From Bradyrhizobium liaoningense (GTDB taxonomy: Bacteria; Pseudomonadota; Alphaproteobacteria; Rhizobiales; Xanthobacteraceae), in assembly GCF_018130785.1 (NCBI RefSeq), contig NZ_JAFCJT010000006.1, forward strand, positions 62,001 through 126,000: a stretch of 64,000 nucleotides of DNA, read 5' to 3'. Of the stretch, positions 16,588 through 24,444 are shown piece after piece. The notes below the pieces were generated by a model that made no database searches, had not been told where the DNA came from, and worked only from the letters and a program-made list of their open reading frames with translations. How positions within the stretch are numbered: position 1 is the first letter of the stretch; each line of letters begins with the position of its first letter. The position numbers and the translations under genes were made by a program.

Positions 16588-18245
16588 CCATTCGCAACAC
16601 CCGCACCGGGGGCCAGATCCTGATCGATCAGCTCGTCGCCCAAGGCGTCGAGCGCGTCACCTGCGTGCCGGGCGAGAGCTACCTCGCGGCGCTCGATGCG
16701 CTGCATGACAGCCCGATCGACGTCGTGATCTGCCGCGCCGAAGGCGGTGCTGCGATGATGGCGGAAGCCTATGGCAAGCTCACCGGCCGTCCCGGCATCT
16801 GCTTCGTCACCCGCGGCCCCGGCGCCACCAACGCCAGCCATGGGGTCCACATCGCGATGCAGGATTCCACACCGATGATCCTGTTCGTCGGACAGGTCGA
16901 CACCGGCATGCGCGAGCGCGAGGCGTTCCAGGAGCTCGACTACAAGGCGGTGTTCGGCACCATGGCGAAATGGGCGGTCGAGATCGATCGTCCCGACCGC
17001 ATTCCGGAGCTGGTCGCGCGCGCCTTCCGCGTCGCGATGCAGGGCCGCCCCGGTCCGGTGGTGATCTCGCTGCCGGAGAACATGCTGACCGAAACCGCCG
17101 CCGTCGCCGACGCCATGCGCATCGAACCGGCCGTGAGCTGGCCGGCACCATCAGACATCGAGCGCGTCGGCGCCATGCTCGCGGGCGCCAAGGCGCCGCT
17201 GGTCATCCTCGGCGGCTCGCGCTGGACGGATGAGGCCACCAAGAGCATCGCGCGCTTCGCCGAACGGTTCGACCTGCCGGTCGCGACCTCGTTCCGCCGC
17301 GCATCGCTGATCGACGCCGATCATTCGCATTATGCCGGCGATCTCGGCATCGGGCCGAGTCCGGGCCTGAAGGCGCGCATCGATAACGCCGACGTCATCC
17401 TCCTCATCGGCGGCCGCATGTCGGAAATGCCGTCCTCGTCCTACACGCTGCTCGACATTCCGACGCCGAAGCAGAAGCTGATCCATGTGCATCCGGGCTC
17501 GGAAGAGCTCGGACGCGTCTACCAGCCCGAGCTCGCGATCCAGGCGACGCCGGCCGCGTTCGCTGCCGCCGTGGAGACGCTGAAACCTTCCGGAGCCGTT
17601 GCCTGGAAGGGTGAGGCCGCCAAGGCGCATGCCGATTACCTCGCCTGGACCGACAAGGCGCGCGAGCTGCCGGGCACATTCCAGTACGGTCAGGTCATGA
17701 CCTGGCTGCGCGATCGCCTGCCGAAGGATGCGATCGTCTGCAACGGCGCCGGCAACTATGCCGGCTGGATCCATCGTCATCACCGCTTCCACAGCTTCGC
17801 CGCCCAGCTTGCGCCGACTTCGGGCTCGATGGGCTATGGCGTGCCGGCGGCGGTGCTCGCAAAACGGCAATATCCGGATCGCGTCGTCGTCGCCTTTGCC
17901 GGTGACGGCTGCTTCCTGATGAACGGCCAGGAATTCGCAACTGCCGTGCAGTACGATGCGCCGCTGGTGGTCATCGTCGTCGACAATTCGCAATACGGCA
18001 CCATCCGTATGCACCAGGAGCGCGATTACCCCGGCCGCATCGTCGGAACCCAGCTCAAGAACCCCGACTTCGCGATGTATGCGAAGGCGTTCGGCGGCCA
18101 TGGCGAGCGCGTCGAGCGCACCGAAGAGTTCGCGCCGGCCTTTGAGCGCGCACTGGCCTCGGGCAAGCCGTCGATCCTCCACTGCATCATCGATCCGCGC
18201 GCAATCTCGGTCGGCAAGGATTTTACGCCGGCAGTGAAGGCCTAA
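16584..18245 (+). CDS. Thiamine-diphosphate enzyme, acetolactate synthase-like
   Basis: A 553-residue TPP-dependent decarboxylase/carboligase with the usual three domains. The N-terminal Pyr domain contains the catalytic Glu in RAEGGAAMMAEAYG (~residue 53) and RGPGATNAS. A middle Rossmann-like domain spans ~190-330, and the C-terminal PP domain has GDGCFLMNGQE with the following DNSQYGT (the TPP/Mg GDG-x-N pattern) at ~435-470. It lacks the features that would name it a true IlvB or Xsc. Coupled to the aminotransferase, it may decarboxylate or ligate the 2-oxoacid formed there. It ends 3 bp before the DadA-like gene. Confidence 0.9.
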   Translation: MTIRNTRTGGQILIDQLVAQGVERVTCVPGESYLAALDALHDSPIDVVICRAEGGAAMMAEAYGKLTGRPGICFVTRGPGATNASHGVHIAMQDSTPMILFVGQVDTGMREREAFQELDYKAVFGTMAKWAVEIDRPDRIPELVARAFRVAMQGRPGPVVISLPENMLTETAAVADAMRIEPAVSWPAPSDIERVGAMLAGAKAPLVILGGSRWTDEATKSIARFAERFDLPVATSFRRASLIDADHSHYAGDLGIGPSPGLKARIDNADVILLIGGRMSEMPSSSYTLLDIPTPKQKLIHVHPGSEELGRVYQPELAIQATPAAFAAAVETLKPSGAVAWKGEAAKAHADYLAWTDKARELPGTFQYGQVMTWLRDRLPKDAIVCNGAGNYAGWIHRHHRFHSFAAQLAPTSGSMGYGVPAAVLAKRQYPDRVVVAFAGDGCFLMNGQEFATAVQYDAPLVVIVVDNSQYGTIRMHQERDYPGRIVGTQLKNPDFAMYAKAFGGHGERVERTEEFAPAFERALASGKPSILHCIIDPRAISVGKDFTPAVKA

Positions 18246-18248
18246 CCG

Positions 18249-19514
18249 ATGCCCGAAGGCCGCCACGTCGCCATCATCGGAGCCGGCGCGATCGGCGTGA
18301 TCAGCGCCATCGAGGCGCTACGCGAGGGTCATCGCGTCACGCTGATCGACGCGGGCGAGCCCGGTGGCGAACAGGCGGCGAGCTATGGCAATGCAGGCTG
18401 GCTCTCCTCGCATTCGGTGATTCCGCCGGCCGAGCCGGGCCTCTGGAAGAAGGTGCCGGGTTATCTGATGGACCCGCTCGGTCCGCTCGCGATCCGCTGG
18501 TCCTACTTGCCGAAGGCGCTGCCCTGGCTGATCAAGTATTTGCTCTCGGGCTGGACCGAGGCACGGGTCGAGAAGACGGCGTTTGCGCTGCGCGATCTGC
18601 TGAAGGACGCGCCGCTGCTGCACAAGAAGCTCGCGGAAGAAGCGGGCGTACCTGAGTTGGTCGAGCGCAATGGCGTGATGCACGTATTCCCGTCGCGCGG
18701 CAATTTCGACAGCAATCTCGGCTGGCGCCTGCGCAAGAAGGTCGGCGTCGAATGGCTGGAGCTCAACGCCGACGAGATGCGTCAGCGCGAGCCGGATCTG
18801 CATCCGCGCTACACGTTTGGCGTGGTGGTGGAGGAAGCCGGCCGCTGCCGCGATCCCGGCGCTTACGTTGCGGCGCTGGCCCAGCATGCGCTCGCGAGCG
18901 GTGCCAAGCTCGTTCATGCCAGGGCGACCGGTCTGAAGCTTTCAGGCAACAAGCTCGTTGCCGTTCTCACCGAAACCGGTGAGATTGCTTGCGATGCCGC
19001 GGTGGTCTCCGCCGGCGCGCGGTCAAAGCAGCTCACCGCATCGGTCGGCGATCCCTTGCCGCTCGAGACCGAGCGCGGCTATCACGTCATGATCGAGAAC
19101 CCGGAATCGGGTCCGCGCAGCTCGATGATGGCGTCCGATGTCAGCATGGTGGTGAACTGGACCGATAAGGGCCTGCGCGCCGCCGGCACGGTCGAGATCG
19201 CCGGCCTTAAGGCCGCGCCGAACTGGAAGCGCGCCGAGATCCTGCGCAACAACCTCTTCAGCATGTTCCCGAAACTGCCGAAGGACATTCCGCCCTCGCG
19301 CATCAAGACCTGGTTCGGTCATCGGCCGAGCATGCCCGATGGCCTGCCCTGCATCGGCCATGCGCGCGCCTCGCGCGACATCGTCTACGCCTTCGGCCAT
19401 GGCCATGTCGGCCTGGTCGGATCGGCCCGCACCGGCCGTCTCGTCGCGCAGCTCCTGAGCGGCAAGCAGCCGGAGATTCCGCTCGCGCCGTTCGCGCCCA
19501 CTCGCTTCCTCTGA
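18249..19514 (+). CDS. FAD-dependent amino-acid oxidoreductase (DadA-like)
   Basis: A 421-residue DAO-fold flavoprotein. The N-terminal FAD motif IIGAGAIGVISAIEALREGH with the following LIDAG, and the GGEQAASYGNAGW segment after it, are characteristic of D-amino acid dehydrogenase DadA, which oxidises D-amino acids to 2-oxoacids and passes electrons to the quinone pool. The C-terminal FGHGHVGLVGSARTGR completes the FAD site. It lies 3 bp after the TPP enzyme and 9 bp before a racemase-family gene, which fits a D-amino acid route. A hydroxyproline- or sarcosine-type substrate is also possible. Confidence 0.9.
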   Translation: MPEGRHVAIIGAGAIGVISAIEALREGHRVTLIDAGEPGGEQAASYGNAGWLSSHSVIPPAEPGLWKKVPGYLMDPLGPLAIRWSYLPKALPWLIKYLLSGWTEARVEKTAFALRDLLKDAPLLHKKLAEEAGVPELVERNGVMHVFPSRGNFDSNLGWRLRKKVGVEWLELNADEMRQREPDLHPRYTFGVVVEEAGRCRDPGAYVAALAQHALASGAKLVHARATGLKLSGNKLVAVLTETGEIACDAAVVSAGARSKQLTASVGDPLPLETERGYHVMIENPESGPRSSMMASDVSMVVNWTDKGLRAAGTVEIAGLKAAPNWKRAEILRNNLFSMFPKLPKDIPPSRIKTWFGHRPSMPDGLPCIGHARASRDIVYAFGHGHVGLVGSARTGRLVAQLLSGKQPEIPLAPFAPTRFL

Positions 19515-19523
19515 GATCGCACC

Positions 19524-20267
19524 ATGACCTATCCAGCCAACTCGTCCTCTCGCATCGCCCGCGGCGGCAAGGCCATCTATGGCGCGCCGCTCGGCATCCT
19601 GATGCTGGAAGCGCGCTTTCCCCGCATTCCCGGCGACATGGGCAATGGCACGACCTGGCCGTTCCCCGTGCTCTATCGCGTGGTGAGCGGCGCTTCGCCG
19701 GAGAAGGTGGTGCTCAAGGGCGCCGCCGGCCTGCTGCCTGACTTCATCGATGCGGCGAAGGACCTGGTCCGGTTGGGCGCGGAAGCCATCACCACCAATT
19801 GCGGCTTCCTCTCGCTGTTTCAGAAGGAGATCGCAGCCGCCGTCGGCGTTCCCGTCGCGACCTCGTCGCTGATGCAGGTGCCGTGGGTGCAGGCGACCTT
19901 GCCCCCAGGCAAGCGCGTCGGCCTCGTCACGGTATCGGGTTCGACCTTGACACCGGCTCATCTCGAAGGCGCCGGCGTGCCGCTCGATACGCCGCTGGTC
20001 GGCACCGAGCACGGCAAGGAATTTTTCCGCGTCCTGATCAAGGCCGAGAAGGACGACATGGACGTGGCCCAGGCCGAGCGTGACGTGGTCGAGGCGGGCA
20101 AGGAGCTGGTCGCGAAAAATCCGGATGTCGGCGCCATCGTGCTCGAATGCACCAACATGCCTCCTTATGCGGCAGCTCTGCAGGCTGAAGTTGGACTGCC
20201 GGTCTACGACATCTATTCCATGATCACCTGGTTTCATGCTGGACTGCGCCCGCGCGTGTTTGCCTGA
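19524..20267 (+). CDS. Aspartate/glutamate/hydantoin racemase-family protein
   Basis: A 247-residue protein of the Asp/Glu racemase superfamily, cofactor-independent enzymes that use two cysteines as acid and base. Candidate cysteines are in TTNCGFL (~residue 94) and LECTNMPPY (~residue 211). The family includes amino-acid and hydantoin racemases, maleate isomerase and arylmalonate decarboxylase. It closes the six-gene operon, and with the DadA-like oxidase just upstream a racemase converting an L- to a D-amino acid is the simplest reading, but this is inference. Confidence 0.85.
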   Translation: MTYPANSSSRIARGGKAIYGAPLGILMLEARFPRIPGDMGNGTTWPFPVLYRVVSGASPEKVVLKGAAGLLPDFIDAAKDLVRLGAEAITTNCGFLSLFQKEIAAAVGVPVATSSLMQVPWVQATLPPGKRVGLVTVSGSTLTPAHLEGAGVPLDTPLVGTEHGKEFFRVLIKAEKDDMDVAQAERDVVEAGKELVAKNPDVGAIVLECTNMPPYAAALQAEVGLPVYDIYSMITWFHAGLRPRVFA

Positions 20268-20366
20268 TTCCGGCTGTCGCAAAGCTCTGCACAAAATGTG
20301 CTAAGCAGCTGTTTGGATTGCAATCATCCATACAGCCCCGGTATATTGGGCTGTGTTCGGGCATGA

Positions 20367-21080
20367 ATGCAGCTTATGAAGAGCAACGTGGAACTGGCTT
20401 CCGATAGTATCGTCGATCGCGTCTATGAACAGCTCAAGGCGATGGCCGTGAGCTATGAGTTCAAGCCCGGCGAACGGCTCAACGAGGGCGAACTGGCAAA
20501 GCGCCTCGGCGTCAGCCGCACGCCGCTGCGCGAAGCGCTCAACCGTCTCAACACCGAAGGTTTTCTGCGCTTCACGCCGGGCAAGGGGTTCTTCTGCCGC
20601 GAGCTCGACGCGCACGAGATTTTCGATCTCTATGAGCTGCGCAAGTCGATCGAGGTCGCCTCGATCCGCCTCGCGATCAAGCGCGCCAGGGACGAGGACA
20701 TCGACGCGCTCCTGAAATTCCTCGAAGCCACCGGCCCCGATCCCGGCGAGCGTTCGTCGGTGGAACTGGTCGAGCTCGACGAGACCTTTCACGAGCGGCT
20801 GATGGGAATGTCGAACAATGCCGAGATGCTGCGGGTGCTCCGCAACGTCAACGCCCGCATTCGCTTCGTGCGCTGGATCGACATGGACCGCATCAACCGC
20901 TCCAACACCCAGGCCGAGCACCGCGCTGTCGTCGAAGGACTGAAGGCGCGCGACGAAGAGGCCTGCGTCTCGGTGCTGGAGAAGCACATCGACCGCCGCC
21001 TCGACCGCATCACCTCCGCGATCAAGGAAGGCTACGCCCAGATCTACATGCCGGCCGCGGCGAGGTCCGCGGCGAACTAG
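20367..21080 (+). CDS. GntR-family regulator, FCD (FadR) subfamily
   Basis: A 237-residue transcription factor. The N-terminal winged helix-turn-helix contains ELAKRLGVSRTPLREALNRL (~residues 41-60), the classic GntR recognition region. The C-terminal helical FCD domain has the metal/ligand residues in LDETFHERL, AEHRAVVEGL and EKHIDRRLD. It lies 99 bp after the racemase gene on the same strand and probably controls the amino-acid operon, the divergent transporter, or the decarboxylase genes that follow. The gap upstream has the perfect palindrome gattgcaatc and a spaced ATAC/GTAT pair that could be autoregulatory sites. Confidence 0.93.
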   Translation: MQLMKSNVELASDSIVDRVYEQLKAMAVSYEFKPGERLNEGELAKRLGVSRTPLREALNRLNTEGFLRFTPGKGFFCRELDAHEIFDLYELRKSIEVASIRLAIKRARDEDIDALLKFLEATGPDPGERSSVELVELDETFHERLMGMSNNAEMLRVLRNVNARIRFVRWIDMDRINRSNTQAEHRAVVEGLKARDEEACVSVLEKHIDRRLDRITSAIKEGYAQIYMPAAARSAAN

Positions 21081-21451
21081 GATTCTTTCTTCCCTTCTCC
21101 CCTCATGTCCGCCGGAGCCTTGGCGAAGGCGGATGTGGGAGAAGGTGGCATAGGCGGCCTTCGGCCGCCGCTCTTGAGAACGCCGAAGCAAAGCTTCGGC
21201 TATGGCGCCGGATGAGGGGTATCTTTTGGCGAATGCAAGTGCACATGAGCGTGTAGAGACAGGCCCCTCACCCCAGTGAGTTTTGTGTCGACCCGCGGTG
21301 CTGCCCTCTCCCACAAGGGGAGAGGGCGCAGCCATGCGTATCGCGCGATTCCGTAGCTATACAATTCCTCGATACCTGATCGTGCCAGACGGTCAGAGCT
21401 TTCGCGCCCGAACGTCGCTAGCGTGCCGCTCGAAATTCACGGAGACACGCG
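21081..21451. repeat. Intergenic region packed with short hairpin-forming repeats
   Basis: This 371-bp gap holds no gene. It has three perfect stem-loops: 21153-21169 (ggcggcc/ggccgcc), 21182-21200 (gccgaagc/gcttcggc) and 21304-21326 (ccctctccc/gggagaggg). The last is of the ccctctccc-nnnnn-gggagaggg type that I recall as a common dispersed intergenic element in Bradyrhizobium and relatives. Similar short stems recur at 40464 and 61643 in this window. The block may end the GntR transcript. Confidence 0.6.
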
Positions 21452-21982
21452 GTGCATAGCCCCAAGCCCAATCCCGAAACCGACTGGCCGTCCGAGCTCT
21501 ATCGCATCCTCAAGGCCGCCGACGTCAGGCAGATGTCGTACGTGCCGGATGCCGGCCACAGCCGGCTCATCCGCATGTTCTCGGCCGACCGCGATGTCAC
21601 CACCAACGTGCTGACGACGGAAGAGGAGGGCATCGCCATCGCCGCAGGCGCCTGGCTCGGCGGGCAGCGCAGCGTGCTGCTGATGCAGTCGAGCGGTGTC
21701 GGCAATTGCATCAACATGCTGTCACTGTCGGCGATCGGCCGCTTTCCGCTTCTGATGCTGGTGACGATGCGCGGCGAATGGGCAGAGTTCAATCCGTGGC
21801 AAGTGCCGATGAGCCGGGCGACGCAACCGTCGCTGGAAGCGATCGGCCTGAAAGTGATGCGCGCGGAGACGCCGGAAGATCTGGTCGAGACCGTCGAATC
21901 GGCGGCATCGCTCGCCTACGAGTCCGACCAGCAGATCGCGGTTCTGATCGGGCAACGCCTGATCGGCAAGAAGAAGTGGTGA
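21452..21982 (+). CDS. TPP-dependent decarboxylase, alpha (Pyr-domain) subunit; sulfopyruvate/phosphonopyruvate decarboxylase type
   Basis: A 176-residue stand-alone TPP Pyr domain. The catalytic Glu is in TTEEEGIAIAAGAWLGG, and QSSGVGNCINMLSL resembles the matching segment of phosphonopyruvate and sulfopyruvate decarboxylases. It begins with GTG, and its stop overlaps the beta-subunit ATG by one base (TGATG), so both halves are made together. In the known two-subunit enzyme ComDE, alpha and beta together decarboxylate sulfopyruvate to sulfoacetaldehyde. The substrate here is unproven. Confidence 0.85.
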   Translation: MHSPKPNPETDWPSELYRILKAADVRQMSYVPDAGHSRLIRMFSADRDVTTNVLTTEEEGIAIAAGAWLGGQRSVLLMQSSGVGNCINMLSLSAIGRFPLLMLVTMRGEWAEFNPWQVPMSRATQPSLEAIGLKVMRAETPEDLVETVESAASLAYESDQQIAVLIGQRLIGKKKW

Positions 21983-22572
21983 TGCCAATGCAAGCTCAAC
22001 TCGATCGTCGCGCCGCTGTCGCCGCGCTCCTGAAGGACCGCAAGGACACGCTGGTCGTCTCCGGTCTCGGCTCGCCCACCTACGACCTGCATTCCGCGGG
22101 GGATCACGACGGCAATTTCTATCTCTGGGGCGCGATGGGCGGCGCCGCGCTGATCGGTCTTGGGCTCGCGCAAGCCCAGCCGGAAAAGCGCGTCCTCGCT
22201 TTGACGGGCGACGGCGAGCAGTTGATGGGTCTCGGCGGCATCGCCACCATAGGTGTCGCGCGTCCGCGCAATCTTGATATCGTCGTGATCGACAACCAGC
22301 ATTTTGGCGAGACGGGGATGCAGGCGAGCCACACCGGGCGCGGCGTCGATCTTACGGCAATTGCCGCCGCCTGCGGCTTCGCTGCGACCGGGACCGTGCG
22401 GACGCTCGAGGAGGTGCAGTGCCTCGCAGCGCAGATCGCCGCGCCCTCCGATGGCCCGCGGCTTTTTGTCATCAAGGTCTTGGCGGAAAATCCGCCGCGT
22501 TCGCTGCCTTCGCGCGATGCCGTCTTTATCAAGAACCGGTTCCGTGCTCATCTCGGCTTCGCGGCGGCCTAG
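21982..22572 (+). CDS. TPP-dependent decarboxylase, beta (PP-domain) subunit
   Basis: A 196-residue stand-alone TPP pyrophosphate-binding domain, partner of the upstream subunit. The Mg/TPP motif is visible as LTGDGEQLMG followed about 25 residues later by VIDNQHFGETG, the expected GDGE-x-N pattern. The ATG at 21982 is chosen because it overlaps the alpha-subunit stop; the longer frame upstream would lie entirely within the alpha gene. It ends 57 bp before an SDR gene that could reduce the aldehyde product (inference). Confidence 0.87.
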   Translation: MPMQAQLDRRAAVAALLKDRKDTLVVSGLGSPTYDLHSAGDHDGNFYLWGAMGGAALIGLGLAQAQPEKRVLALTGDGEQLMGLGGIATIGVARPRNLDIVVIDNQHFGETGMQASHTGRGVDLTAIAAACGFAATGTVRTLEEVQCLAAQIAAPSDGPRLFVIKVLAENPPRSLPSRDAVFIKNRFRAHLGFAAA

Positions 22573-22629
22573 CCCTCGGTCCTCACCCGGCTCAGGCCTG
22601 CCGCAAGCAGCCATTCTGGAGTGAGAGCC

Positions 22630-23409
22630 ATGAAACTATCCGGCAAGGTCGCCGCCATCACCGGCGCGGCGCGCGGCATCGGCAAGGCGTGTGCAAAGCG
22701 ATTCCTCGATGACGGCGTCAAGGTCGTCATCTCGGATGTCGATGCCGACGGCCTGGCGGCAACGGCCGCAGAGCTCGGTCGGCCGGACGCCTTGCGCACC
22801 GTCGTCGGCAATGTCGCGAGGCGCGCCGATGTCGATCAGCTCGTCGCGACCGCCGTGAAGGAATTCGGCCGGCTCGACATCATGGTCAACAATGCCGGCG
22901 TCGCCCGCAACCGGGACATCCTGGAGATCTCCGAAGAAGAATTCGACGAGATCATCGGCATCAATCTGAAGGGTGCGTTCTTCGGTGTCCAGGCCGCAGC
23001 CAAGCAGATGATCGCGCAAGGCGGCGGTGGGGTCATCATCAACATGTCCTCGGTCAACGCGCTGCTGGCGATTCCGGCGCTTGCGACCTACGCGATGTCC
23101 AAGGGCGGCATGAAGCAGTTGACATCGGTCGCCGCCGTCGCGCTCGCCCCGCACAACATCCGCGTCGTCGCGGTCGGGCCGGGCACGATCCTGACCGATA
23201 TGGTGGCGTCGTCCATCTACACCTCCGAGGATGCGCGCAGAACCGTGATGTCACGCACGCCAGCCGGCCGCGGCGGCGAGCCGAGCGAGGTGGCGTCGGT
23301 CGTGGCGTTCCTCGCCAGCGACGATGCGTCCTATATCACGGGGCAGACGATCTATCCGGATGGTGGCCGGTTGATCCTGAACTACACGGTGCCGGTGAAG
23401 GAGAAGTAG
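22630..23409 (+). CDS. Short-chain dehydrogenase/reductase
   Basis: A 259-residue classical SDR: TGAARGIGKAC nucleotide-binding motif (~residue 12), NNAG (~residue 88), catalytic Ser in NMSSVNA, YAMSK (Tyr-x3-Lys) and a C-terminal YITGQTIYPDGG tail. It reduces a carbonyl or oxidises an alcohol with NAD(P)H. The ATG at 22630 is preferred over the GTG at 22621 because GGAG lies at a good distance before it. It follows the two-subunit decarboxylase, so the aldehyde made there is a candidate substrate. Confidence 0.93.
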   Translation: MKLSGKVAAITGAARGIGKACAKRFLDDGVKVVISDVDADGLAATAAELGRPDALRTVVGNVARRADVDQLVATAVKEFGRLDIMVNNAGVARNRDILEISEEEFDEIIGINLKGAFFGVQAAAKQMIAQGGGGVIINMSSVNALLAIPALATYAMSKGGMKQLTSVAAVALAPHNIRVVAVGPGTILTDMVASSIYTSEDARRTVMSRTPAGRGGEPSEVASVVAFLASDDASYITGQTIYPDGGRLILNYTVPVKEK

Positions 23410-23630
23410 GGCTGAAGGTAGCCCCCACACTCGCTGTCATCGCCAGGCTTGACCGGGCGATCCAATACGCCGAGACGGATGTGATAGAGCCGATAGGCCG
23501 CGGCGTACTGGATGCCCCGCTTGCCGCCTACGCTAAAGCTTCGGCGCCCCTAGACCGCATCCCCGGCGAAGCCTTGGCGTAGCCGGGTCGCGGGGCATGA
23601 CGGCGGTTGTTGTGTCGGGCTGCGACACTA
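23410..23630. repeat. Intergenic palindromic element between convergent genes
   Basis: This 221-bp gap contains a long imperfect inverted repeat. The outer arms are atgccccgc (23512-23520) and gcggggcat (23590-23598). Inner arms ctacgct-aagcttcggc and gcgaagcc-ttggcgtag pair imperfectly between them. Structure and position between two convergent genes resemble dispersed palindromic repeats of Bradyrhizobium genomes. No coding potential was seen. Confidence 0.55.
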
Positions 23631-24425
23631 TCACTCCGCCGCAATCGTCATCCCGTAACCCAGCCGCTTCGAGATGCCGCCGGCGCAATCGCGCAAGGCA
23701 TGGGCGATGGCGCTGTCCCAGCGCGCATCGAACGTGCCTTCAGGCCCCATAGCGGTGATCACCAGCGCGACATGGCCGGAATGATCGAATACGGGCGCGG
23801 AGAACGCATTGACGCCGGGGAGAGGATCGCCGAGCGCGCGGGCGAGGCCGTGCTTGCGGACCTCGGCGAGCATCTCGGCGACCTTCGCGCCTTTCACGGC
23901 CCGCTTCGGATTGTAGCCGACGCCATGACGGTCGAGGCCGCTTTCGAGCGCGGCGTTGATGGTCTTCTCCGGCAGGAAGGCCGCGAAAGCACGGCCTGTG
24001 GCCGTCTCCAACAGCGCCATCACCGAGCCGGCGCGCATCACGATGTGCACGGGCTGGCCCGGCTCCTCGAGCTGCACCACGGTTGGTCCGTGCGTGCCCC
24101 AGACCGCGAGCGAGACGGCATGGCCGATCTGGCTCGCGAGGCCAGCGATCTTCGGACGCGCGATGCGCACGCCGGAGAGCCGGCGCAGGCTGATCAGGCC
24201 GAGCTCCAGCGCCAGCGCGCCGATCTCGTAGCGGCCGGTGGTCTCGTCCTGTTCGATCAGCCCGATACGGGAGAAGCTGGCGAGATAAGGATGCGCCTTG
24301 GCCGGCGTCATGCCGGCCTCGCGCGCGAGATCGCGCAGCATCATCGGCTCGCCGGATCTCGCGAGCGCACGAAGCAATTCTCCGCCGACCTCGATCGACT
24401 GGATGCCGCGGCTTTCTCTCTTCAT
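23631..24425 (-). CDS. IclR-family transcriptional regulator
   Basis: A 264-residue regulator with an N-terminal winged helix-turn-helix (LARSGEPMMLRDLAREAGMTPAKAHPYLASF, split around the recognition helix) and a C-terminal IclR ligand-binding domain. The ATG at 24425 (MKRESRG) has an AGGAGACGC ribosome site just before it and opens on the family start; longer starts would overlap the flavoprotein gene. It lies 19 bp after the KstD-like gene and is transcribed with it, so it probably controls that gene and the binding protein upstream. Confidence 0.9.
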   Translation of the reverse strand: MKRESRGIQSIEVGGELLRALARSGEPMMLRDLAREAGMTPAKAHPYLASFSRIGLIEQDETTGRYEIGALALELGLISLRRLSGVRIARPKIAGLASQIGHAVSLAVWGTHGPTVVQLEEPGQPVHIVMRAGSVMALLETATGRAFAAFLPEKTINAALESGLDRHGVGYNPKRAVKGAKVAEMLAEVRKHGLARALGDPLPGVNAFSAPVFDHSGHVALVITAMGPEGTFDARWDSAIAHALRDCAGGISKRLGYGMTIAAE

Positions 24426-24444
24426 GCGTCTCCTGGCGCGTGGC

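Noticed and set aside
16584..18245. Naming the TPP enzyme Xsc (sulfoacetaldehyde acetyltransferase) to complete a sulfonate pathway
   Set aside because: It is shorter than typical Xsc, and its visible motifs fit general acetolactate synthase-like enzymes; no sulfite-handling gene is nearby.
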